DNA from: a virus | Strand: one strand, 5' to 3' | Virus record (IMG/VR): IMGVR_UViG_3300034103_002886 | Location: 1-23,759 of that record | Length of the DNA: 23,759 nt | The notes under the pieces: model-generated | The model's input: only the letters and a program-made list of their open reading frames with translations | Told to the model about the DNA's origin: nothing | Databases searched by the model: none | Translations under genes and position numbers: made by a program | Shown: one piece after another, positions 6,815-15,206 of the stretch | How the letters are laid out: the number at the start of each line of letters is the position of its first letter | Numbering within the stretch: the first letter of the stretch is position 1

Positions 6815-7370
6815 TAAAGAAATTACACTTCAACAACCACCATATACAGCTTCTAATGGAACTGTGGTGAAACCAGAGCCAATTACATATACAGAACTAG
6901 ATATTACATATATTATTAGACCAATAACAAATACCGCATATGCTCAGATTAACGGTATACCATCGCCTATCATGTTATTTGAAAATAATAATATGGGAAT
7001 TATAACTTTAACAATGGACGATTTACAAAATATATTATTAAATAAGCTTGGAGACGATCCTCAAACATTTTTACAATCTCTTTTCCCTAAAACATTAGAA
7101 TCTGATCCAGATGGTCCAGGATCCATATTATCTGGCATGATAGCAACTATGGGAATTAAAACCACCCCAACATGTAGTTGCAAACGACACGCATTACAAA
7201 TGAATGAAAAGGGTAATGAGTGGTGTGAACAAAATATGCCAACTATTCTTGCATGGTTAAAAGAAGAAAGTACCAAACGTAATCTACCTTTTATTGAAAC
7301 TGTTGCAAAAATGATAGTTCAGAGAGCGATAAAAACATCTCGCAGGCTTAAAGCAAAAAATGTCAAATAG
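6804..7370 (+). CDS. Unknown protein with C-x-C...C motif, upstream of terminase
   Basis: This is a 188-residue protein. The ATG at 6804 is chosen over an in-frame TTG at 6780 because AAGGAG (6791-6796) lies 7 bases upstream of it. The N-terminal half is beta-rich with no known motif (TYIIRPITNTAYAQ). The C-terminal part (about 128-170) carries CSCKRHALQMNEKGNEWC and then WLKEESTKRNLPF. This reads like a small Cys-based domain that recurs in phage genes beside packaging genes, and it may bind a metal. I do not recognise the family with confidence. It overlaps the ERCC4 gene and, by 11 bases, the terminase gene, so its product is probably made in step with packaging proteins. Confidence 0.75.
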   Translation: MKLNKEITLQQPPYTASNGTVVKPEPITYTELDITYIIRPITNTAYAQINGIPSPIMLFENNNMGIITLTMDDLQNILLNKLGDDPQTFLQSLFPKTLESDPDGPGSILSGMIATMGIKTTPTCSCKRHALQMNEKGNEWCEQNMPTILAWLKEESTKRNLPFIETVAKMIVQRAIKTSRRLKAKNVK

Positions 7371-9390
7371 TCAAAATATCTTAACAAACTTTGATGATGC
7401 TTGGTTAGGATTAGGAGATTTATCTAGTCTTAATATAATAGATAATCCTATGATACATAGGGATCAAGATGACATAGAAAATCCTGATCTTCATCTAATA
7501 AAACTTTTAAGAAATCCAAAATATATTGGAACAACATGTAAACTACTATTTAATATAGAACTTCATCCTATACAAATAGCTATTATTCAAGAATTTTGGA
7601 TAAGATCTTTTCCTATGTATGTGGCCAGTCGTGGTTGGGGTAAAAGTTTTTTATTGGCTCTATATTCTGTATTAAGATGTGCATTTTTTCCTGGAACCAA
7701 AATAGTGGTTGTTGGCGCAGCATTTAGACAGAGTAAAATTATATTCGAATATATGGAAACTATTTGGAGAAGTAGTCCTATATTACGTAGTATTTTTAGT
7801 GGTAATGATGATGGACCGCGACGAGATGTTGATAGATGTACTATGAGATTAGGAGACAGTTGGACCATAGCTATCCCAATGGGTGATGGTAGTAAAATTA
7901 GAGGATTAAGAGCACATATAATTATTGCTGACGAATTTGCTTCTATCTCTCCAGACATATACGAAACTGTTGTGTCAGGATTCGCTGCTGTTAGCGCTAG
8001 CCCAATACAAAATGTTAAAGAACAGGCTCGCAAGCAAGCTATGATAAAAGCCGGTATATGGAATGACGATCTTGAAGAATTAAATATTAAAATGGGTAAT
8101 CAGGCTATTATTAGTGGTACTGCTGATTATGATTTTAAACATTTTTCAAGCTATTGGAAAAGATATAAAGCTATTATAGAAAGCAGAGGAGATCAACAAA
8201 AATTAACTGACATTTTCAAAGGAGAAGTACCCAGTAATTTTAATTGGAAAGATTATAGTATTATTCGTATACCATATGAGCTTATCCCAAAAGGATTCAT
8301 GGATGATAAACAGGTGAGCAGAGCTAAAGCTACTATTCATACTGGTATATATAATATGGAATATGCAGCATGTTTTGTTAAGGATAGCGAAGGCTTTTTT
8401 CGCCGTAGTTTAATAGAAAGCTGCGTAGTCTCTAATACTAATATTATGATTAATGATAAGCCATTAATGTTTGATGCTACTATTCATGGAGACCCAAAGA
8501 AACAATATGTTTATGGAATTGACCCTGCTAGTGAACAAGATAATTTTAGTATAGTTATATTAGAAGTAAATCCTGAGCATAATAAAATTGTATATTGCTG
8601 GACAACGAATAGAACTAATTTCAAAGAAAGACTGAAAAAGGGTTTGATTAATGATTATGATTTTTATGGATTTTGTGCTAGAAAAATTAGAAATTTAATG
8701 AAAACTTTTCATCCTATAAAAATTGGAATGGATGCCCAAGGAGGTGGAGTTGCTATAGAAGAATCTTTACATGATCCTGGAAAGATAGAACAAGGCGAAC
8801 AATTAATATGGCCAATTATTGATTTAGATAAAAGTAAAGACACTGACGATCAACAAGGTCTTCATGTATTAGAATTAGTTCAGTTTGCAAAAGCGGAATG
8901 GACAAGTCAAGCAAATCATGGTTTAAGAAAAGATTTTGAAGACAAGGTTTTATTATTTCCATCTTTTGATAATTTAACTTTAGGACTAGCAATGGAAAGA
9001 GAAGGAAAAGATATAATTACAGAGGACTTAAGTCCATTATATGACAGTTTAAGTGAATGTATTTTAGAAATAGAAGAACTTAAAAATGAATTAACAACTA
9101 TTGTTATGACGCAAACTAGCACAGGACCAAATGCTAGAGACAGATGGGATACTCCAGAAACCAAATTACCAGGAGGTAAAAAAGGCCGACTAAGAAAAGA
9201 CCGATATAGTTCACTATTAATAGCTAATATGCTAGCCAGACAATTAAACAGATCATTAAAACCAATAGACTATGATGTTATTGGAGCAAATGCTAAAGAT
9301 TCCTATAAAAGCAATGGAAGTATGTATAGAGGACCAGATTGGTTTACAGGAGGAGCCAATGACGATATATATAGTGGAATTTATAGATAA
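7360..9390 (+). CDS. terL: Terminase large subunit (packaging ATPase and nuclease)
   Basis: This 676-residue DNA-packaging motor matches the usual two-domain form. The ATPase has a Walker A variant SRGWGKS (90-96), Walker B IIIADE with Asp191-Glu192, and coupling motif ISGTAD (251-256). The C-terminal RNase H-like nuclease has acidic residues Asp388 (YGIDPAS), Asp458 (IGMDAQ) and Asp614 (KDRYSSLL), which would hold two metal ions for cutting concatemers at headful or site-specific ends. It docks on the portal encoded next. The reading frame is intact with no intein. The start overlaps the preceding gene by 11 bases and no strong ribosome site is seen, so translation is probably coupled. A gap of 56 bases with promoter-like repeats separates it from the portal gene. 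Confidence 0.95.
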   Translation: MSNSQNILTNFDDAWLGLGDLSSLNIIDNPMIHRDQDDIENPDLHLIKLLRNPKYIGTTCKLLFNIELHPIQIAIIQEFWIRSFPMYVASRGWGKSFLLALYSVLRCAFFPGTKIVVVGAAFRQSKIIFEYMETIWRSSPILRSIFSGNDDGPRRDVDRCTMRLGDSWTIAIPMGDGSKIRGLRAHIIIADEFASISPDIYETVVSGFAAVSASPIQNVKEQARKQAMIKAGIWNDDLEELNIKMGNQAIISGTADYDFKHFSSYWKRYKAIIESRGDQQKLTDIFKGEVPSNFNWKDYSIIRIPYELIPKGFMDDKQVSRAKATIHTGIYNMEYAACFVKDSEGFFRRSLIESCVVSNTNIMINDKPLMFDATIHGDPKKQYVYGIDPASEQDNFSIVILEVNPEHNKIVYCWTTNRTNFKERLKKGLINDYDFYGFCARKIRNLMKTFHPIKIGMDAQGGGVAIEESLHDPGKIEQGEQLIWPIIDLDKSKDTDDQQGLHVLELVQFAKAEWTSQANHGLRKDFEDKVLLFPSFDNLTLGLAMEREGKDIITEDLSPLYDSLSECILEIEELKNELTTIVMTQTSTGPNARDRWDTPETKLPGGKKGRLRKDRYSSLLIANMLARQLNRSLKPIDYDVIGANAKDSYKSNGSMYRGPDWFTGGANDDIYSGIYR

Positions 9391-9411
9391 AGTGTATAAT
9401 TATAATATAAT
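9391..9411 (+). promoter_or_regulatory. Candidate phage promoter upstream of portal gene
   Basis: AGTGTATAAT starts at the base after the terminase stop. TATAAT occurs at 9395, 9401, 9406 and again at 9433. No -35 box is found at 15-19 bases. The same AGTGTATAAT recurs in the gap before the first long fibre (15566-15575) at almost the same distance from the next ATG. A promoter of a -10-only, phage-sigma type is inferred. Confidence 0.45.
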
Positions 9412-9446
9412 CAAATTACAATCCTATTAAGATATAATCATTAATT

Positions 9447-11651
9447 ATGGCTAAAAGAAAAACAAAAGACGAAATTATTCAAAATGCGCCAATCACCCAT
9501 GAGGAAGCTTATATAACATGGGGAGATGATTTAGAAAGTAAAAGGGAGGCTTTTAAGAATTCAGCAGCCCTAGATGAATTTACTCTTATAGATAAATCTA
9601 CAGCGTCATTTGGTAGATATCGTATGGATTTTTCTAATCTTGACGGCCCAACCGGAGGTCGCCCAGGATTAACAAAACAAGACTACTATAATTTTAGACC
9701 AGAAGAAGCTCCTCCAGTAAAAATAAAATTAATTCTTAAAAAAGCAGAAGAAATTTATCAAAGGGTTGGTTTAGTAAAAAATGTTATTGATCTCATGGGC
9801 GATTTCGCTAGTCAAGGTATACGATTAGTTCATAGGAATAAAAGAATAGAAAGATTTTATAGAAGATGGTTCAAAAAAATTAATGGTAAGGATAGAAGTG
9901 AAAGATTTTTAAACAATCTATATAAAAGCGGAAATATTGTTATTGATAGAAGAACAGCAAAAATTAGCGTAAAAATTACAGAAAAACTATATAAAAGTCT
10001 TGGATCTCCAGATACTGTTATGTCAGATATGGACGATATGAATATTGAAAAAAGAGAAATACCTTGGAAATATACTTTTATAGATCCGGTATTTGTTGAT
10101 GTAACTGCCGGAGCATTGTCTTCATTCGTTACAAATAAAACGTATGAACTACAAGTTCCTCCTTCTCTTAGAAAGGTTATAAATAACCCAAAAACAGATG
10201 CAGAAAAAATGGTTGTAGCAAGTCTTCCTCAAGAAATTATTGAAGCAGCTAAAATCAAAAAAGGATATCCACTCGACCCAAACAAGATCGCAGTATTTCA
10301 TTATAAAAAAGATGATTGGCAGAGTTGGGCATATCCAATGATATATGCTATCATGGACGATATTGCCGTAATTGAAAAATTAAAATTAGCAGATATGTCA
10401 GCTTTAGACGGAGCAATTAGTAATATTAGAATATTTAAATTAGGTAATTTAGAACATAAAATTGCACCAACAAAAGCAGCAACATCAAAACTAGCTAGTA
10501 TCCTAGGCAATAACGTTGGTGGTGGCACAATGGATTTAATTTGGGGTCCAGACATTGAGCTTATAGAAAGCAATACCAATGTTCATAATTTTCTAGGAGA
10601 AGGAAAATATATTCCGCATTTAAATAGTGTTTATGCCGGATTAGGTATACCTCCAACACTCACCGGAACGTTCGGCGCTGCCGGAACAACTAATAACTTT
10701 ATCAGTTTAAAAACATTAACACAAAGATTACAATACGGTAGAGATGTTTTGGTTGAATTCTGGGAACAAGAAATAGCATTAGTACAAAAAGCTATGGGAT
10801 TTAAATATCCAGCAAGAATAGAATTTGATAGAATGGATCTTAGTAATGAAGATACTGAAAAAGCTTTACTAGTACAACTAGCAGATAGAAATCTCATAAG
10901 CGATGAACTATTACAAACAAGATTTGGTTTTGATCCAGATATTGAAAAGAATAGATTAAATAGAGAAAGCAGAGAAAGAGATAGTAGTCGCATGGTTCAA
11001 AAATCTGGTCCATGGTTTGATCCTGAGTTTGAAAAGTCATTAAAGAAGATAGCATTGCAAACAGGAATAGTGAGTCCTAGCCAAATAGGTTTAGAACTGG
11101 ACAAAAAGAAGGGAGGAGAAAAAAACGCAATAGAACTTAAAACGCCACAAGTTCCTGGAATGCCTCCAAAGCCAACTAAGTTGGCAAACGATTCGCCAGA
11201 ATCGTTATCTGGACAGCCCCAACAAGGTCGCCCAAAAAATTCAAAAGACCAAACAACGAGAAAGACAAAAACATTTTCTCCACAAACTGGAGCATCTATT
11301 ATGCTATGGGCAATTAAAGCCCAAGATGAAATTAATCAAATAATGAATCCAATATTATTAGAATTTTATGGGAAAAAAGATCTTAGAAGTTTATCTTCTG
11401 AAGAAAGTAAAGAAATAGAAAAATTTAAGACTAAACTATTTTTATCTATAAAACCAAACGCATCTATTACCAAAGACAATTTCAATAATTATATAGCTGA
11501 TATGGATTTAGCAGAAAATGCGTCCATATACAATAATTATCAAAATTGGATAAAACAAGTAGCAGCTGAACAATCAGAACCTCTTTCAAGTGATCAACAA
11601 AAACAGGCCAAAATATCTTATTATTCTATGGTGTACAGTAATATTACTTAA
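9447..11651 (+). CDS. Portal protein
   Basis: This 734-residue protein forms the ring at one capsid vertex through which DNA enters and leaves and to which terminase and connector proteins bind. Evidence includes a stem/wing-like middle with EKLKLADMSALDGAISNIRIFKLG (~310-333). A typical portal segment follows: a YIPHLNSVYAGLGIPP stretch, then NFISLKTLTQRLQYGRDVLVEFWEQ and EFDRMDLSNEDTEKALL. The C-terminal portion is a Lys/Pro/Gln-rich linker with GRPKNSKD, resembling an AT-hook core, followed by a helical tail. Length is within the range for phages with long portals. It lies between terminase and protease/scaffold genes, the canonical order. No Shine-Dalgarno site is evident before the ATG, unlike the capsid genes. 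Confidence 0.9.
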   Translation: MAKRKTKDEIIQNAPITHEEAYITWGDDLESKREAFKNSAALDEFTLIDKSTASFGRYRMDFSNLDGPTGGRPGLTKQDYYNFRPEEAPPVKIKLILKKAEEIYQRVGLVKNVIDLMGDFASQGIRLVHRNKRIERFYRRWFKKINGKDRSERFLNNLYKSGNIVIDRRTAKISVKITEKLYKSLGSPDTVMSDMDDMNIEKREIPWKYTFIDPVFVDVTAGALSSFVTNKTYELQVPPSLRKVINNPKTDAEKMVVASLPQEIIEAAKIKKGYPLDPNKIAVFHYKKDDWQSWAYPMIYAIMDDIAVIEKLKLADMSALDGAISNIRIFKLGNLEHKIAPTKAATSKLASILGNNVGGGTMDLIWGPDIELIESNTNVHNFLGEGKYIPHLNSVYAGLGIPPTLTGTFGAAGTTNNFISLKTLTQRLQYGRDVLVEFWEQEIALVQKAMGFKYPARIEFDRMDLSNEDTEKALLVQLADRNLISDELLQTRFGFDPDIEKNRLNRESRERDSSRMVQKSGPWFDPEFEKSLKKIALQTGIVSPSQIGLELDKKKGGEKNAIELKTPQVPGMPPKPTKLANDSPESLSGQPQQGRPKNSKDQTTRKTKTFSPQTGASIMLWAIKAQDEINQIMNPILLEFYGKKDLRSLSSEESKEIEKFKTKLFLSIKPNASITKDNFNNYIADMDLAENASIYNNYQNWIKQVAAEQSEPLSSDQQKQAKISYYSMVYSNIT

Positions 11652-11662
11652 GGAGTTATTTT

Positions 11663-13186
11663 ATGCATATATTTCAGCAAGAATATGATGATGGTCTAGA
11701 AAACCTAATTAGATCTTCTGCATCACTATCTTATGCTGCTCTAGCACAACCATGCTCAGATAATAATATTACTAATACAATGAAGCATATAAAGAGCATT
11801 GCTTCATTAGATGATCAAGATCTTTATTATGTTCAATCTATTTTAGTTACTTCTAGTTGGAATAAAAATGACGATATTTTTGATAAAACAGAAATATGGT
11901 TAGCTAAAAATACTCCAGAAGACAAACCGACCAATCTTGAACATGATGAAAGTACAATAATTGGCCATATAGTATCCAATTATCCCATCACAGAAGACGG
12001 TATTTTGATTGATGAAAATACCCCATTAGAAAATTTACCAGATAAATATCATATTTTAACAGGTTCAGTTATCTATAAAGCATTCTCTAGTCCAGAACTC
12101 AGAGAAAGATCGGATAAATTGATTGCCGAAATAGAAAATGGTCAAAAATACGTTAGTATGGAATGTTTATTTAAGGGATTTGATTATGGATTATTAAATA
12201 AAGATAGTGGCGAATACAAAATATTAGCTAGAAATAATGAGACCGCCTACCTCACAAAATACTTAAGATCTTATGGTGGACTAGGAGAACATCAAGATTA
12301 TAAAATTGGCAGAGTACTAAGAAATATTACGTTTTCTGGCAAAGGTTTTGTTAACAAACCAGCTAATCCAGACAGCGTAATCTTTACTCAAAAACCATCT
12401 TCTGCACAAATTAAAAATACTTTGCTCGAAAAAAATGAAGATTTTTCAATATCAGGTGTATCTGATAAACAGTTAACCAATAGCATGGAGAACAATACTA
12501 TGAGTTTAGATATAGATCCAGTAATGAAAGAAGTAGCTGATATCAAATCAAAGATCGAAGCTATGGAAGTTAAAACAGCTCAAACAGCCTCTGAAACTAT
12601 TCTATCATTAGAGGAAGTTATCAAGGCTAATAACGAAACAATAAAAAGTCATGAAGCTAAGATAGCAGAAATAACAGCAGCTCTAGAAGTTCTAAACTCA
12701 GAAAAAGAACTAGCCGCTAAAACAGCTGACGAAGCTATGAAGAAAAAAATGGAAGAATACAAAAAAGCACAATCAGAACTTGATGCTGCTTTGGAAGTTA
12801 TTGCCGGATACAAAGGCAAAGAAGAAGAGATGATGAAAAAAGAGAAAAAGATGAAAAGAATGGCTACTTTAATAGAGAATGGTTTAGATACTGAAGAAGC
12901 TCAAGCTACAGTAGATAAACTAGAATCTTTAGATGATGAAGCTTTTGAAGCAGTAACATCACTAGCTGCTGTTATGAAGAAAAAATCAAAAGTTGCAGAT
13001 AAAGTAGAAAGCTCAGACAACACTGAGACAAAGCCTTCTGATTTAGTTACAGAAGCAGCTTTAGAAAATGTTGAAGTTGAAGAACAAGTTAATCTTGGAG
13101 TTGGTGGAGAAGTAGACAATTCTGTCGAAACCACCAGAGCAGCATTAGTAGAATTTGTTTCAAGCAGATTAGGTAAGAAACTCTAA
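11663..13186 (+). CDS. Capsid maturation protease fused to scaffold domain
   Basis: This is a 507-residue protein. Residues 50-255 look like a phage prohead serine protease: His94 in NLEHDESTIIGHI, Ser165 in KYVSMECLF, and the GKGFVNKPANPDS strand near 236-248 that closes such domains. From about 275 the sequence becomes charged, Ala/Glu/Lys-rich coiled coil (KIAEITAALE, KKKMEEYKKAQ, EEEMMKKEKKMKRM), then an acidic tail ending in SSRLGKKL. That is typical of an internal scaffold cut away during maturation. Protease-scaffold fusions between portal and capsid genes are well known (lambda C/Nu3 type). The ribosome site AAGGAG (11650-11655) overlaps the portal stop. The catalytic pair is assigned by motif; the third residue was not placed. 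Confidence 0.85.
   Translation: MHIFQQEYDDGLENLIRSSASLSYAALAQPCSDNNITNTMKHIKSIASLDDQDLYYVQSILVTSSWNKNDDIFDKTEIWLAKNTPEDKPTNLEHDESTIIGHIVSNYPITEDGILIDENTPLENLPDKYHILTGSVIYKAFSSPELRERSDKLIAEIENGQKYVSMECLFKGFDYGLLNKDSGEYKILARNNETAYLTKYLRSYGGLGEHQDYKIGRVLRNITFSGKGFVNKPANPDSVIFTQKPSSAQIKNTLLEKNEDFSISGVSDKQLTNSMENNTMSLDIDPVMKEVADIKSKIEAMEVKTAQTASETILSLEEVIKANNETIKSHEAKIAEITAALEVLNSEKELAAKTADEAMKKKMEEYKKAQSELDAALEVIAGYKGKEEEMMKKEKKMKRMATLIENGLDTEEAQATVDKLESLDDEAFEAVTSLAAVMKKKSKVADKVESSDNTETKPSDLVTEAALENVEVEEQVNLGVGGEVDNSVETTRAALVEFVSSRLGKKL
12500..13186 (+). CDS. Possible nested scaffold protein from an internal start
   Basis: An in-frame ATG at codon 280 of the protease-scaffold gene starts MSLDIDPVMKEV exactly where the coiled-coil scaffold begins. 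GGAG at 12487-12490 lies 9 bases upstream. An independent 228-residue scaffold made in excess over the protease fusion would mirror lambda Nu3 inside C. The site is visible; its use is inferred. Confidence 0.45.
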   Translation: MSLDIDPVMKEVADIKSKIEAMEVKTAQTASETILSLEEVIKANNETIKSHEAKIAEITAALEVLNSEKELAAKTADEAMKKKMEEYKKAQSELDAALEVIAGYKGKEEEMMKKEKKMKRMATLIENGLDTEEAQATVDKLESLDDEAFEAVTSLAAVMKKKSKVADKVESSDNTETKPSDLVTEAALENVEVEEQVNLGVGGEVDNSVETTRAALVEFVSSRLGKKL

Positions 13187-13200
13187 TAAGGGAGAATAAA

Positions 13201-13659
13201 ATGGCTCTTAAACCAGATCGTATCGAAGCTTACACAGACATTTCATACTTCATGAACACAGTTGCTGAAAGAGGCGGCGTAGTCGTTCATCTAACCAGTG
13301 GATCTGGTGTTTCAATGGATGATGCTAATGCTGTTGTAGGTTATCCAACCGGAGTTCTTGCTGGAACCAATCCAGCTGGTCTTCTATTGAACGATGTTGT
13401 TAATCTTGATCTAACAAGACAACACATCAATTGGTACCGCGATGAAGTGCAGGTTGGTGGTAAGGTTACTCTACTACGTCAGGGTCAAGTTAGTACTAAC
13501 GTAGTCGCCACAGGAGTATCCCCAACAGCCGGTGCTGATGCTTATTATAATGCAAATGGTAAGTTAACAACTGTAAGTACAGATAGCACCAAAGTTGGCC
13601 GATTCCTTGGTGGCAAAGATTCTGATGGTTATGTCAAAGTAGATATCAATATCACCTGA
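13201..13659 (+). CDS. Capsid decoration / head-stabilising protein
   Basis: This is a 152-residue protein between the protease/scaffold and major capsid genes, the usual place for decoration proteins that bind the shell and secure it against internal DNA pressure. It opens MALKPDRIEAYTDISYFMN and continues with a beta-rich, Gly/Val-rich body (ERGGVVVHLTSGSGV, QVGGKVTLLRQGQV), ending in KVDINIT. There are no transmembrane or catalytic signatures. It has a strong ribosome site AAGGGAG (13188-13194) nearly identical to that of the capsid gene, and a codon choice richer in CGT and GTT/GTC than its neighbours. Both fit a protein needed in hundreds of copies. Function is from position, size and style, not a firmly recognised family. 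Confidence 0.75.
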   Translation: MALKPDRIEAYTDISYFMNTVAERGGVVVHLTSGSGVSMDDANAVVGYPTGVLAGTNPAGLLLNDVVNLDLTRQHINWYRDEVQVGGKVTLLRQGQVSTNVVATGVSPTAGADAYYNANGKLTTVSTDSTKVGRFLGGKDSDGYVKVDINIT

Positions 13660-13673
13660 TAAGGGAGAAAAAA

Positions 13674-14684
13674 ATGTCAGCTAAAACAGAAAGATTTCAG
13701 CCTTCGCCAGAATTAACAGAACTTCTTGTTCGTTCTGGCTCGCAAAATAGAGAAGTTGCTCTTGCCGCTAATGCAGAATTTGCAAAAGCACTTGAGCTTC
13801 CATTGAGAAAAGGTCTTCTTAGTGGTGATATTCTAGACGGCATCTTCGAGCCAATCCAGCTTCAGCAAGGTGCTACTCCTGAATTTCCACTAGATTTCCT
13901 AGCTCCTGGAACAGAAAAAGACTTCGTAGCCTATACAATTCCAAACCACGGCTACATTCCAGAAAAGCATGTCGAGAGTGATTATGTCATGGTTCCAACC
14001 TATGACATAGGATCTTCAATAGACTATCTATTGAAATATGCTCGTGATGCTCGTTGGGATGTTGTTGGTCGTGCTATGGAAGTTCTTGAAGGTTCATTCG
14101 TCAAGAAGATGAATGATGACGGTTGGCACACACTACTTGCTGCTGGTGTTGACCGCAATATCGTTGTATACGATAGCGATGCTTCTCCAAATCAATTTAC
14201 TAAGAGATTAGTAAGTTTAATGAAGACCGTTATGCGTAGAAACGGTGGCGGTAATAGTGCTAGTACCAATCGTGGTATCCTAACAGATCTTTATGTCTCA
14301 CCAGAGGCTATGGAAGATATCCGTAACTGGGGCATCGATCAGATCGACGAATTTACTCGTCGTGAGATTTATACAGCCGCTGACGGAACTCTTAATAGAG
14401 TTTTTGGTGTTAATCTTCATGATAGAGACGAGTTGGGTGTTGGACAAGAATATCAGCTATTCTATAGCAATGTTCTACAAGCAACACTACCATCAGGCGA
14501 TAGTGAAATTATTGTTGGTCTTGATTTACGCAAGAGAGACAGTTTCATTATGCCAGTTCGTGCAGAAGTTCAAATTTTTGAAGACGAAACACTACATCGT
14601 CAAAAGAGAGCTGGCTTCTACGGATGGGCAGAACAGGGCTTCGCTGTTCTTGATAATCGCAGAGTTATCCTCGGATCTCTATGA
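13674..14684 (+). CDS. Major capsid protein
   Basis: This 336-residue protein is placed after scaffold and decoration genes and before a strong terminator. Features consistent with an HK97-fold capsid protein are a charged helical N-terminus (about 1-45), a DILDGIFEPIQLQQGATPEF stretch leading to the E-loop-like region, and a central helix (WDVVGRAMEVLEGSFVKKM). A P-domain and A-domain-like C-terminal half contains VSPEAMEDIRNW and KRDSFIMPVRAEVQIF, ending in GFAVLDNRRVILGSL. Ribosome site AAGGGAG at 13661-13667. About 14 of 24 Arg codons are CGT or CGC, while the portal and fibre genes use mostly AGA, a sign of selection for high expression. The fold is inferred from pattern and context. Confidence 0.9.
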   Translation: MSAKTERFQPSPELTELLVRSGSQNREVALAANAEFAKALELPLRKGLLSGDILDGIFEPIQLQQGATPEFPLDFLAPGTEKDFVAYTIPNHGYIPEKHVESDYVMVPTYDIGSSIDYLLKYARDARWDVVGRAMEVLEGSFVKKMNDDGWHTLLAAGVDRNIVVYDSDASPNQFTKRLVSLMKTVMRRNGGGNSASTNRGILTDLYVSPEAMEDIRNWGIDQIDEFTRREIYTAADGTLNRVFGVNLHDRDELGVGQEYQLFYSNVLQATLPSGDSEIIVGLDLRKRDSFIMPVRAEVQIFEDETLHRQKRAGFYGWAEQGFAVLDNRRVILGSL

Positions 14685-14709
14685 TCAGATAATTAATCAT
14701 CTGAAAATT

Positions 14710-14741
14710 AAAGGCTGGCCTAACGGCTGGCCTTTTTTTTT
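14710..14741 (+). terminator. Strong intrinsic terminator after the capsid gene
   Basis: AAAGGCUGGCC pairs with GGCUGGCCUUU in an 11-bp stem with two G-U wobbles and a UAAC tetraloop. It is followed directly by nine T (14733-14741). The wobbles pair only in the plus-strand transcript, so it is directional. It ends the head-gene transcript 25 bases after the capsid stop. Confidence 0.95.
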
Positions 14742-14786
14742 AGGTGTATTGAATATTGTGTCTTATAACATAAAGGTGCTATTACT

Positions 14787-15206
14787 ATGGCAGCAAGCAA
14801 ATATGATTTTGCTATAGAACAAGGCTCATCATTTAAGTTGAGTATAATATATAAAGATTCTGCCGGAATCCCAATCAATTTGACCAATTATTGTGCTAGA
14901 TTAATATGGAAAACAAATACTGGTATGATCCAGGTATTAAGTAGTGAAGAAGTTAACCATAATATGTATAAATTTGTTATTAATGATGAAGAAGGAAAAA
15001 TAACACTACTTATTCCATCTTATACAACAAATAGTTTTCTTTTTTCCACAGCAAAATATGACTTAGAATTACAGTCAAATGAGCCTTTTTATGGTAGCGG
15101 ATCGCCAAATGATGGTGGTAAATATACTGTTAGATTATTATTTGGAACCATTAATGTTGTTAAGAGATATAGTCAAACATCAACAGAACTGGATTGCTCA
15201 ATATGA
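14787..15206 (+). CDS. Small virion structural protein (tail/fibre-attachment type)
   Basis: This is a 139-residue beta-rich protein. The opening YDFAIEQGSSFKLSIIYKDSAGIPINLTNYCARLIWKT matches a recurrent phage pattern (intrinsic protein starting with an aromatic-x-I-x-QG-x-x-F strand, then W/YKD-G-x-P-I-D/N-LT), found in small structural proteins near fibre genes and resembling the N-terminal Ig-like part of baseplate upper proteins. The end has KYTVRLLFGTINVVKRYSQT. It is the first gene after the capsid terminator, with ribosome site AAAGGTG (14772-14778). A new promoter must lie in 14742-14786 unless read-through occurs; TATAAC at 14764 is the best candidate. It ends in an ATGA overlap with the next gene. 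A structural role is inferred. Confidence 0.7.
   Translation: MAASKYDFAIEQGSSFKLSIIYKDSAGIPINLTNYCARLIWKTNTGMIQVLSSEEVNHNMYKFVINDEEGKITLLIPSYTTNSFLFSTAKYDLELQSNEPFYGSGSPNDGGKYTVRLLFGTINVVKRYSQTSTELDCSI

Noticed and set aside
7587-8033. Minus-strand open frames opposite terminase, portal, fibres and protease
   Set aside because: They mirror real genes on the opposite strand, have odd composition (Cys/Ser/Leu/Pro rich) and no start signals.
14293-14817. 174-residue plus-strand open frame overlapping the capsid gene
   Set aside because: It lies out of frame within the capsid coding sequence, runs through the terminator, and has no protein-like composition or ribosome site.
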